Source of the DNA: Bacillota bacterium
GTDB lineage: Bacteria; Bacillota; Clostridia; Christensenellales; Borkfalkiaceae
Assembly: GCA_021768985.1 (NCBI GenBank)
Contig: JAETTR010000048.1
Span: 1 to 7,661, forward strand
Length of the DNA: 7,661 nt
Direction of reading: 5' to 3'
Every line of letters starts with the position of its first letter. Positions within the stretch are counted from its first letter, which is position 1. The position numbers and the translations under genes were made by a program. The notes under the pieces are model-generated. The model was not told where the DNA came from. It was given only the letters and a program-made list of their open reading frames with translations, and did not search any database. Of the stretch, positions 1 through 6,114 are shown in pieces.

Positions 1-23
1 AAAGGATTACGAAAGAATCTCCG

Positions 24-56
24 AAGGGGCAGCTTGAAAGCTAGCCCCTTTTATTT
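24..56 (+). terminator. Rho-independent terminator of the upstream, unseen gene
   Basis: GGGGC (26-30) pairs with GCCCC (44-48). AGCT (31-34) pairs with AGCT (39-42), with A43 bulged and a TGAA loop. A24-A25 extend the stem against T49-T50. The stem is followed by TTTTATTT (49-56), the U-rich tail expected on the plus strand. The first 23 bases are therefore probably the 3' end of, or the trailer after, a plus-strand gene that starts outside the window. Two short open frames reach stops inside the hairpin, but too little is visible to choose between them. Confidence 0.75.
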
Positions 57-62
57 CAAAAT
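34..62 (+). promoter_or_regulatory. Possible sigma-A promoter overlapping the terminator
   Basis: TTGAAA (34-39) matches the -35 consensus at 5 of 6 positions. It lies 17 bases before CAAAAT (57-62), which matches the -10 consensus at 4 of 6. Spacing is ideal, but the -10 lacks the leading T and the elements sit inside a terminator hairpin, so this could be chance. If real, transcription would start around 68-70, within the hairpin at 62-92, and rnr would have a leader of about 40 bases. The alternative is read-through from upstream. Confidence 0.3.
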
Positions 63-92
63 GTCCGCAGAAACGGTCCGTTTTTGCGGATA
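62..92 (+). promoter_or_regulatory. Strong leader hairpin just upstream of rnr
   Basis: Bases 64-75 pair without interruption with 79-90 (one G-T wobble, 70 with 84), leaving a 3-base loop at 76-78. A further wobble pair and a T-A pair extend the stem to 62-92. No T-run follows, so it is not a standard intrinsic terminator. It ends 7 bases before the AGAGG ribosome binding site of rnr (100-104). The structure is seen directly. A role in mRNA stability, in pausing, or as a site for nuclease-based autoregulation is inference. Confidence 0.5.
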
Positions 93-110
93 CTGATACA
101 GAGGTTGTCA

Positions 111-2198
111 TTGAACGCAAAACTTTCTTTACTCGAAAAAATACGCGACGGATCGTTCGCGTTGCTTACGGACGAGCAAATCGTCAAAAAATTGCGCCTC
201 GGCAAAAAAGAGGCGCCCGTCGTGCGGGATATGCTCCATGCGCTTTGCCGCGAGGGAGAGCTCCTTTGCGACGCACGCTTCCGCTACGGCACCGCCGAAC
301 AGTTCGGCGCGCTCCGCGGAACCGTATCGGGGAACGAACGCGGGTTCGGATTCTTTATTCCCGAGGATAATACCCTTCCCGATCTCTTTCTGCCCCACCG
401 CTCTTTAAAGGGCGCTTTGCACGGCGATACCGTGCTTGCAATTCCCGTAAACGGCGGCAGAATGGGCGACGAAGGCGAAGTCCTCGCGATTCTTGCGCGC
501 GGGAAACGGGAAATCGTGGGTACCTTTTTCCCCGACCATAAGGGCGGCTATCTCCGCCCCGACGAAAAGAAATTTTCCGTCGACGTTTACATTCCCGTAG
601 GGAAAACGAAAAATTGCAAGAAAGGCGCAAAAGCGATCGCGAAAATCGTTGCATACGGGGAGCGGAGCGTTCGGGGTGAAATTCTCGAAGTGCTCGGTGA
701 AAGCGGCGACTTTTTCGTAGAAGAGACAGCGCTGATCCGCGCGCACGGCTTGCGGGAAGAGTTTCCGGAAGCCGTCGTCAAAGAAGCGGAACGGCAGGCG
801 CGGCGCAACCCCGAAGAAAACGCGGACGAACGAATCGATTTGCGCGACGAGCTGATTATTACGGTGGACGGCGAGGACACGCGGGATATCGATGACGGCA
901 TCTCGGTACGCAAAGAAAACGGGAAATACTTTCTCGGCGTCCATATCGCCGACGTTTCCCATTATGTTCCGCGCGGCGGCGTAATCGATGAAGAAGCATT
1001 TCAACGCGGCACGAGCGTCTACTTCCCCGACCGCGTTCTGCCCATGCTCCCCACCGCCCTCTCGAACGACATCTGTTCTTTAAACGAGAACGTGCCGCGC
1101 CTGACCCTCTCTTGTTTTATGACGATAGACGGACAAGGTAAGGTGCTGAATAAAAAAGTCGCGCCGACGATCATCAAATCCCGCCATCGCACGACCTATA
1201 CCGAAATCACGAAAATTTACGAAGGCGACGCGGAGACCTGTAAAAAATATCCCGATCTGATCGAATTTATGCAGATCGCTTCGGAGCTTACGAAAATTCT
1301 GAAAGAAGCGCGCGATCGGCGAGGCGGCGTTGCGCTCGACGTAAAAGAAGCGAAAATTTTATATTCCGACGGAAAGATTTCCATTCCCGATTACGAACGC
1401 ACCCTCTCGCACGAGATGATCGAACAGTTCATGGTGCTTGCGAACGAGAGCGTCGCGACCCTCATGACGGAACGGGAAATGCCCTTCGTCTATCGCATCC
1501 ACGAACGCCCTTCTCCGGAAAAAGCGCTCGATTTCAAAGAGTTCCTGACGGAAGCGGGCGTCACGGCGAAATTCGATCCCGATTCCGTCACCCCCGCCGA
1601 ATATCAGGCGCTGTTGGACTCTCTCAGGAATTCCCCTATCTATCCGCTCGTGAACCGCGTCATGTTGCGGTCCATGATGAAGGCGGTCTACTCACCCGAA
1701 AACGTCGGACATTTCGGATTGGCTTCGGAATGCTATTGCCATTTCACTTCCCCCATTCGCCGCTATCCGGATCTTTGCATTCACCGCATTATCAAAGACG
1801 CGCTCGTCGATCCGGAAAAGACGAAACGGACTTATAAAAACGTCGTGCAGGAAGCTTCCGTGCGTTCGTCCGCCTGCGAAAAGAACGCCGCCGAAGCGGA
1901 ACGCGACGTAGACGCGCTGTATATCGTCGCGTTCATGCAGGATAAAATCGGAGAAGAATACGAAGCGGTGATTTCGGGCGTGACTTCGTTCGGTATCTTT
2001 GCGGAGCTGAAAAACACCGTGGTAGGATTCATTCCTCTGGAAACGCTGCCCGACGACGGATACGAATTCCTCGATACCCGGTATCTGCTCCTCGGAACGC
2101 GCAACTCTTTCCGTCTGGGCGAAGCGATCCGCGTGCGAGTCACGGGAGTAGACTGGGGCGCGCGGCGGGTACAATTCGCCTTTCTCGAAAAAATGTAA
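111..2198 (+). CDS. rnr: Ribonuclease R (3'-5' exoribonuclease, RNase II/RNB family)
   Basis: A processive hydrolytic 3'-5' exoribonuclease that degrades structured RNA, including rRNA fragments and mRNAs freed from stalled ribosomes by trans-translation. The predicted protein has 695 residues. An N-terminal helical region (about 1-60) is followed by cold-shock-type OB folds (about 66-190; note GNERGFGFF at 74-82), the RNB catalytic domain (about 241-565) and an S1 domain (about 613-690, GVTSFGIFAEL). The acidic metal-binding cluster is intact: D253, D259, D261 and D262 in VDGEDTRDIDDG. The HFTSPIRRYPDL motif (544-555) is also typical of the family. I chose the TTG at 111 because AGAGG (100-104) lies 6 bases before it; the frame stays open to a TTG at 84, which lacks such a site. 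The protein ends right after the S1 domain and has no lysine-rich tail as in E. coli RNase R. First gene of the rnr-smpB-metY-metA series; the smpB ribosome binding site overlaps its stop codon. Confidence 0.96.
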   Translation: MNAKLSLLEKIRDGSFALLTDEQIVKKLRLGKKEAPVVRDMLHALCREGELLCDARFRYGTAEQFGALRGTVSGNERGFGFFIPEDNTLPDLFLPHRSLKGALHGDTVLAIPVNGGRMGDEGEVLAILARGKREIVGTFFPDHKGGYLRPDEKKFSVDVYIPVGKTKNCKKGAKAIAKIVAYGERSVRGEILEVLGESGDFFVEETALIRAHGLREEFPEAVVKEAERQARRNPEENADERIDLRDELIITVDGEDTRDIDDGISVRKENGKYFLGVHIADVSHYVPRGGVIDEEAFQRGTSVYFPDRVLPMLPTALSNDICSLNENVPRLTLSCFMTIDGQGKVLNKKVAPTIIKSRHRTTYTEITKIYEGDAETCKKYPDLIEFMQIASELTKILKEARDRRGGVALDVKEAKILYSDGKISIPDYERTLSHEMIEQFMVLANESVATLMTEREMPFVYRIHERPSPEKALDFKEFLTEAGVTAKFDPDSVTPAEYQALLDSLRNSPIYPLVNRVMLRSMMKAVYSPENVGHFGLASECYCHFTSPIRRYPDLCIHRIIKDALVDPEKTKRTYKNVVQEASVRSSACEKNAAEAERDVDALYIVAFMQDKIGEEYEAVISGVTSFGIFAELKNTVVGFIPLETLPDDGYEFLDTRYLLLGTRNSFRLGEAIRVRVTGVDWGARRVQFAFLEKM

Positions 2199-2213
2199 AG
2201 GATTGCGGAAATT

Positions 2214-2666
2214 ATGAAGATCATTGCCGTCAACAAATCCGCCTCGTTCGAATATTTTATCGAAGAAAAATATGAAGCGGGCGTCGTGCTCGAAGGGAGC
2301 GAAGTGAAATCCCTACGGGCGGGAAAAGCTTCGCTTGGCGAGAGCTTTTGCGAGCTCCGCGGCGGAGAAGTTTTTTTGAAGAATATGCATATCGCCCTTT
2401 ATGACAAGAGCGGCGCGTTTTCCACGCGCGACTCCCGCAAAGACCGGAAATTGCTCCTGCACAAACAGGAAATCTCCAAAATCGTAGGCAGAGTCAACGA
2501 GCGCGGCTACACGCTCGTCCCCTTGAAACTGTACTTTAAAGACGCGCTCGTAAAAGTCGAAGTCGCGCTCTGCAAAGGAAAACACGCCTACGACAAGAAG
2601 CGCACGACGATGGAACGCGACGTGAAACGCGCCGTCGATCGGGAAGTCAAAGAGCTTTTTAAATAG
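2214..2666 (+). CDS. smpB: SsrA-binding protein SmpB
   Basis: A small cytoplasmic RNA-binding protein that carries tmRNA to ribosomes stalled on mRNAs lacking a stop codon, starting trans-translation. At 150 residues it has the normal family length. Hallmarks in order are the N-terminal NKSASFEYFIEEKYEAG, EVKSLRAGKASL (30-41), FLKNMHIALY (54-63), the basic RKDRKLLLHKQEI (75-87), GYTLVPLKLYFK (98-109), and CKGKHAYDKKR (120-130), which corresponds to the conserved GKKxYDKR segment. The C-terminal tail is charged and probably helical, as expected for the part that enters the mRNA channel. AAAGGA (2197-2202) overlaps the rnr stop and is 11 bases from the ATG, a little far; GCGGAA closer in may help. 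Only 15 bases separate it from rnr, and the pairing is common in Bacillota. The tmRNA gene is not in the window. Confidence 0.97.
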   Translation: MKIIAVNKSASFEYFIEEKYEAGVVLEGSEVKSLRAGKASLGESFCELRGGEVFLKNMHIALYDKSGAFSTRDSRKDRKLLLHKQEISKIVGRVNERGYTLVPLKLYFKDALVKVEVALCKGKHAYDKKRTTMERDVKRAVDREVKELFK

Positions 2667-2692
2667 AATTTCTTTTTAAACGAGGTACATAT

Positions 2693-3973
2693 ATGGAGAA
2701 CTACCGCACCGAAACACTTTGCGTACAGGCGGGCTACCGCCCCAAAAACGGTGAAAGCCGTATTCCGCAAATTTGCCAGAGCACGACCTTCTACTACGGC
2801 GACACGCAGAACATGGCGGATCTGTTCGATCTGAAAGCGGAAGGCTTCTTCTATTCCCGCCTTGCCAACCCCACCGTGGAAGCGCTTGAAAAAAAGGTCG
2901 CCGCGCTCGAAAACGGCGTTTACGGAATCGGTTGTGCTTCGGGAATGTCGGCAATCCTGCTTACCGCCATGACGGTTTGCGAAGCGGGCGACAACGTCGT
3001 TTGCGCGAGCGAAATTTACGGCGGAAGCTACAATCTCTTTTCGGTAACCCTTCCCAAATTCGGTATCGAGTGCCGGTTTTTCGACGCGGACGACTCTGCG
3101 GAAAAGATCGAATCGCTAATCGACGAACGTACGAAATTCGTCTTTGCCGAAACAATTGCAAACCCCGCGATCGTCGTGCTGGACTTCGAAAAGCTGTCCG
3201 CGGTCTGTAAAAAACACGGGGTTCTTTTCGTCGTAGACAACACGCTCGCAACCCCCGCCCTCTGCCGCCCGATCGGGTTCGGCGTGGATATCGTGATTCA
3301 TTCCACCACCAAATACATGGACGGTCATGCGGCGGCGCTCGGCGGAATGATCATCGACGGCGGAAAATTCGCATTCAAAAACAATAAGCGCTACCCCGCG
3401 TTCAATACGCCCGATGAGAGCTACCACGGACTTGTTTACGCGGATCTCGCCGTCGCGTTCGGCACCAAGTGCCGCGCGCAGATGATGCGGGATACGGGCG
3501 CGATTATGAGCCCGCAGAACGCCTTTTTGACCTATCTCGGAAGCGATACGCTCGCGCTCCGCATGGAACGCACGAGCCGAAACGCAGAAAAGGTCGCCGA
3601 GTTTTTGAACGCGCACCCGAAGGTGGAATGGGTCAAATACTCCTCTCTGCCCTCCGACAAATACCATGCAACCGCCAAGAAGTATCTGCCGAACGGCGCG
3701 GGCGGCATGATGAGTTTCGGGATTAAGGGTTCGGCAAAGGACTGCGCGCGGTTTATGGAGAGCTTAAAGCTCGTCACGCAGGAAACGCACGTGGCAGACG
3801 TAAGAAGCTGCGTTCTGCACCCCGCGTCCACCACGCATCGCCAACTTTCCGACGAGCAGCTGAAAGACGCGGGCATTGCGCCCAATCTCGTGCGGCTCTC
3901 CGTGGGAATCGAAAACGTGAACGATATCATCGCCGATCTCGAACAGGCGCTTGAAAACGTATCGCTACGGTAA
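2693..3973 (+). CDS. metY: O-acetylhomoserine sulfhydrylase (O-acetylhomoserine aminocarboxypropyltransferase), PLP-dependent
   Basis: A member of the Cys/Met metabolism PLP-dependent family (gamma-family, fold type I). It probably converts O-acetyl-L-homoserine and sulfide to L-homocysteine and acetate in the cytoplasm. The protein has 426 residues, the usual MetY length and longer than most cystathionine gamma-synthases (about 380-400). Visible landmarks are the YSRLANPT motif (54-61), SGMSA (83-87), the cofactor-stacking EIYGGSY (107-113), VVDNTLATP (180-188) with D182 for the pyridine nitrogen, HSTTKYMDGH (203-212) with K207 as Schiff-base lysine, HPASTTHRQL (376-385), and R401 in RLSVGIE as the likely carboxylate-binding arginine. 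GAGGT (2682-2686) is 6 bases from the ATG. It lies 26 bases after smpB and 6 before metA, whose predicted product is its substrate. A methionine gamma-lyase is possible from family membership, but the metA neighbour favours MetY. Confidence 0.92.
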   Translation: MENYRTETLCVQAGYRPKNGESRIPQICQSTTFYYGDTQNMADLFDLKAEGFFYSRLANPTVEALEKKVAALENGVYGIGCASGMSAILLTAMTVCEAGDNVVCASEIYGGSYNLFSVTLPKFGIECRFFDADDSAEKIESLIDERTKFVFAETIANPAIVVLDFEKLSAVCKKHGVLFVVDNTLATPALCRPIGFGVDIVIHSTTKYMDGHAAALGGMIIDGGKFAFKNNKRYPAFNTPDESYHGLVYADLAVAFGTKCRAQMMRDTGAIMSPQNAFLTYLGSDTLALRMERTSRNAEKVAEFLNAHPKVEWVKYSSLPSDKYHATAKKYLPNGAGGMMSFGIKGSAKDCARFMESLKLVTQETHVADVRSCVLHPASTTHRQLSDEQLKDAGIAPNLVRLSVGIENVNDIIADLEQALENVSLR

Positions 3974-3979
3974 ACGATC

Positions 3980-4885
3980 ATGCCTATCGTAATCGATAAA
4001 AACATTCCCGCCTACTCCGTTCTGAAAAACGAACAGATCTTCGTCATGGACAAGGAGCGCGCGGGCGGACAGGATATCCGACCGATTGAAATCGCGATCC
4101 TGAATCTGATGCCGACCAAAAAGGAAACGGAAACGCAATTCATGCGCCTGTTGTCCAACTCCCCTTTACAGGTCAACGTGACGTTGATTCACACGGAAAG
4201 CTATCGCTCGAAAAATACCGAAGCGGAATATCTCGACAGATTCTACCGCTCGTTCGAGAGCGTAAAAGACCGTCATTTCGACGGCATGATCATTACGGGC
4301 GCGCCCGTGGAAGAGCTCGAGTTCCGGGAAGTTGCTTACTGGCAGGAGCTTACGAAGCTATTCGATTTTACCAAGACGAACGTTACCTCGACGATCTTTA
4401 TCTGCTGGGGCGCGATGGCGGCGCTCAACTATTTCTACGGAATTCCCAAACACGCGCTCCGCAAAAAGCTGTTCGGTGTATTTCCGCACCGAAAGACGAA
4501 CGACGACCCTGCCGATCCTTTGATGCGCGGAATCTCGGACGAGTTCCACATGTGCCATTCCAGGCATTCAACCGTACGGGAAGCGGACGTCAGAAAGGAT
4601 GACCGTCTGCACGTACTCGCAACTTCGAAGCAGGCAGGCGTGTCCGTAATCAGCGACGAGACGCATCAACAGGTTTTTATACTCGGACACATGGAATACG
4701 ACCGCGACACGCTCTTGCGGGAGTATACGCGGGATTTACAAAAGGGCTTGCCGATTGCGCGCCCCTACCGCTATTTCGCCGATCGGGATAACACGCGGGT
4801 GAATATGAACTGGTCCTCTACCGCAAATCTGTTTTATAACAACTGGCTGAACTTCGTCTATCAGACGACGCCTTATCAATTTTAA
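3980..4885 (+). CDS. metA: Homoserine O-acetyltransferase (MetA type)
   Basis: Activates the hydroxyl of L-homoserine with an acyl-CoA, the committed step of methionine synthesis. It has 301 residues, full length for MetA, and belongs to the class I glutamine amidotransferase-like fold, not the alpha/beta-hydrolase MetX type. The start MPIVI and the run DIRPIEIAILNLMPTKKETETQ are textbook MetA. The catalytic cysteine is C142 in ICWGAMAAL, with H237 and E239 in GHMEYDRDTL completing the triad. The acyl-selecting position is E111 in TGAPVEELEF. Glutamate there goes with acetyl-CoA use (B. cereus type) and glycine with succinyl-CoA use (E. coli type), so I call an acetyltransferase even though older annotations name the family succinyltransferase. 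The ribosome binding site is weak (ACGGTAA overlapping the metY stop) and the gap to metY is 6 bases, suggesting translation coupled to metY. Last gene before the terminator. Confidence 0.95.
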   Translation: MPIVIDKNIPAYSVLKNEQIFVMDKERAGGQDIRPIEIAILNLMPTKKETETQFMRLLSNSPLQVNVTLIHTESYRSKNTEAEYLDRFYRSFESVKDRHFDGMIITGAPVEELEFREVAYWQELTKLFDFTKTNVTSTIFICWGAMAALNYFYGIPKHALRKKLFGVFPHRKTNDDPADPLMRGISDEFHMCHSRHSTVREADVRKDDRLHVLATSKQAGVSVISDETHQQVFILGHMEYDRDTLLREYTRDLQKGLPIARPYRYFADRDNTRVNMNWSSTANLFYNNWLNFVYQTTPYQF

Positions 4886-4918
4886 AAAAGGCGAACCTTT
4901 GAAAAGGTTCGCCTTTTT
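4885..4918. terminator. Bidirectional Rho-independent terminator between metA and the SPFH gene
   Basis: GGCGAACCTT (4890-4899) pairs perfectly with AAGGTTCGCC (4904-4913) around a TGAA loop. The flanking A-run (4885-4889) pairs with the T-run (4914-4918). Because the A-run reads as T on the other strand, the hairpin has a U-tail in both directions. It begins at the last base of the metA stop codon and lies 14 bases past the stop of the convergent SPFH gene, so it can end both transcription units. Confidence 0.9.
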
Positions 4919-4931
4919 CATATGCTTCGCG

Positions 4932-6005
4932 TCAACCGCCGTTTTCCGATCCGTAACCGGGCAGCAGAATCGAAGCGTTTCCGTCCGTAACGACCACTTC
5001 CGGCAACTTTCCGTCCCAGGATTGCAGGTATTCGGCGTATTTGAGATAATCCACGATTACCCCGATTTCCTCCGTCGTTTTGCCCGCAAAGTCAATTTCA
5101 TATTTCACGGACACCTGATTTTCCTCGTCGGTCACTTCGGTCTCGCGGATCGTGAATCCGAGTGCACGCGCAACTTCGATCGACTTCGCCTGAATGGCGT
5201 TCGCCTCCGCCTGCGCCGCAAGCAAGCGCGCTTCGGAATCGCCGCGCGCCGCTTCGATACGGGCGTTTGCCTGTAACTTGGCGACTTCGAGCTCTTGTTC
5301 CGCCTTAATAATCGCCGTTTCCTTTTCGTACTCCGCTTTCAGCTTCTCCTGTTCGGCGATCATCTTATCCTCTACCGTCTGTTCGAACGCGTCCGAAAAA
5401 TCGATATTCGTCAAAACGACTTTTTCAATGTTTACGTAAAAGCTTTCGTCCACCGCTTCTTTGATGACCGTTTCCACCTGCGGGGAAATGCTCGAACGTT
5501 TTTCGATAATTTCCATGGCGGAATAGGAAGAAAGCGTTGCTTTCGCCTTTTCTACGGCGACCGACTCCAGCCGCTTGGTAAGCGCGTTAATGCTGCCGTA
5601 CCGCTCGGCGATTGCGATCCCGCTTTCCGATTTAATCTGGAACTGCACCGTCATGGCGATGTCCATGGTCTGCGCGTCTTTTGAATAGGTGTTCGCACGA
5701 ACCTCCAGATTTTGCACCTTTGCGTCGTAAGTTTCGTACTGATCGGTAATCCAGAAGTCGAAATAGGTGCCCGAAGTGCGAACCGCGGTCGCTTTGCCCA
5801 GATGCTTTACTACCGCAATCTCGCCGGGGTTAACGGTATGGAAGCTGAACGGTATCATCAAAAACAGTATCGCAAACGCCGCGCTCACGCCGATACCCAC
5901 CCACTTAACCGTACGGTTTCTCTTCTTCCAAAAAAGCACCGCCGTAGCGATGCCCGCACCCACTATCGCCAAAAAAATAATTCCGACGATAATTCCGATT
6001 GTCAT
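4932..6005 (-). CDS. Membrane-anchored SPFH/prohibitin-family protein
   Basis: A 357-residue protein of the stomatin/prohibitin/flotillin/HflK-C (SPFH) superfamily. Such proteins form large ring- or cage-like membrane scaffolds, often around proteases; the partner here is unknown. Two hydrophobic segments (about 4-26 and 34-53) flank a basic stretch, KKRNRTVK. The SPFH domain follows (about 54-215; VNPGEIAVVKHLG at 58-70). A long charged, alanine/glutamate-rich coiled coil covers about 210-280. The WDGKLPEVVV (330-339) near the C-terminus is typical of bacterial prohibitin-like proteins. Between coil and WDGKLP is an extra segment of about 40 residues (283-322) that I do not recognise. I chose the ATG at 6005 because AAAAGGAG lies 10 bases upstream; the frame extends to a TTG at 6038, but that would put the ribosome binding site inside the gene. 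No NfeD-type partner gene is adjacent. It has its own likely promoter and shares the terminator with metA. Confidence 0.88.
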   Translation of the reverse strand: MTIGIIVGIIFLAIVGAGIATAVLFWKKRNRTVKWVGIGVSAAFAILFLMIPFSFHTVNPGEIAVVKHLGKATAVRTSGTYFDFWITDQYETYDAKVQNLEVRANTYSKDAQTMDIAMTVQFQIKSESGIAIAERYGSINALTKRLESVAVEKAKATLSSYSAMEIIEKRSSISPQVETVIKEAVDESFYVNIEKVVLTNIDFSDAFEQTVEDKMIAEQEKLKAEYEKETAIIKAEQELEVAKLQANARIEAARGDSEARLLAAQAEANAIQAKSIEVARALGFTIRETEVTDEENQVSVKYEIDFAGKTTEEIGVIVDYLKYAEYLQSWDGKLPEVVVTDGNASILLPGYGSENGG

Positions 6006-6066
6006 AGCTCCATTGCTCCTTTTGTACGACGGCTTCAAATTTCGTTTTCACGCAACCGTCTACACT

Positions 6067-6095
6067 TATATATCAACGGCTGTTTACACTTTTAA
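6067..6095 (-). promoter_or_regulatory. Likely sigma-A promoter of the SPFH gene
   Basis: Read on the minus strand, TTAAAA (6095-6090; 4 of 6 against TTGACA) is followed after 17 bases by TATATA (6072-6067; 5 of 6 against TATAAT). Transcription would begin near 6060, giving a leader of about 55 bases before the ATG at 6005. The 109-base gap after coaE is the largest in the window and notably AT-rich, which fits an independent promoter. Confidence 0.55.
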
Positions 6096-6098
6096 ACA
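6081..6098. promoter_or_regulatory. Inverted repeat overlapping the -35 region, possible operator
   Basis: TGTTTA (6081-6086) and TAAACA (6093-6098) form a perfect 6-base inverted repeat with a 6-base spacer. It covers the proposed -35 of the SPFH promoter and part of its spacer. The size and position suit a dimeric repressor site, but AT-rich palindromes of this length arise by chance and no regulator gene is nearby. Confidence 0.3.
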
Positions 6099-6114
6099 AT
6101 TTTCGTTTGAATTT

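Noticed and set aside
84..110. Longer RNase R start at the TTG at 84
   Set aside because: It lies inside the leader hairpin and has no ribosome binding site, while the TTG at 111 has AGAGG at 6 bases.
405..1004. Long open frame on the minus strand inside rnr (about 199 codons)
   Set aside because: It lies wholly opposite an intact RNase R with all motifs and shows no recognisable domain; a shadow of codon bias.
2667..2692. SAM riboswitch, T-box or separate promoter before metY
   Set aside because: The gap is only 26 bases, too short for any such leader. TAGAAT at 2664-2669 resembles a -10 but has no -35 at the right distance.
4899..5276. Plus-strand open frame starting in the terminator (about 125 codons)
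   Set aside because: It begins within the hairpin stem and runs antisense to the conserved C-terminal half of the SPFH gene.
6006..6038. Longer SPFH start at the TTG at 6038
   Set aside because: The clear AAAAGGAG at 6023-6016 would fall inside the gene; it is correctly placed for the ATG at 6005, which begins the first hydrophobic segment.
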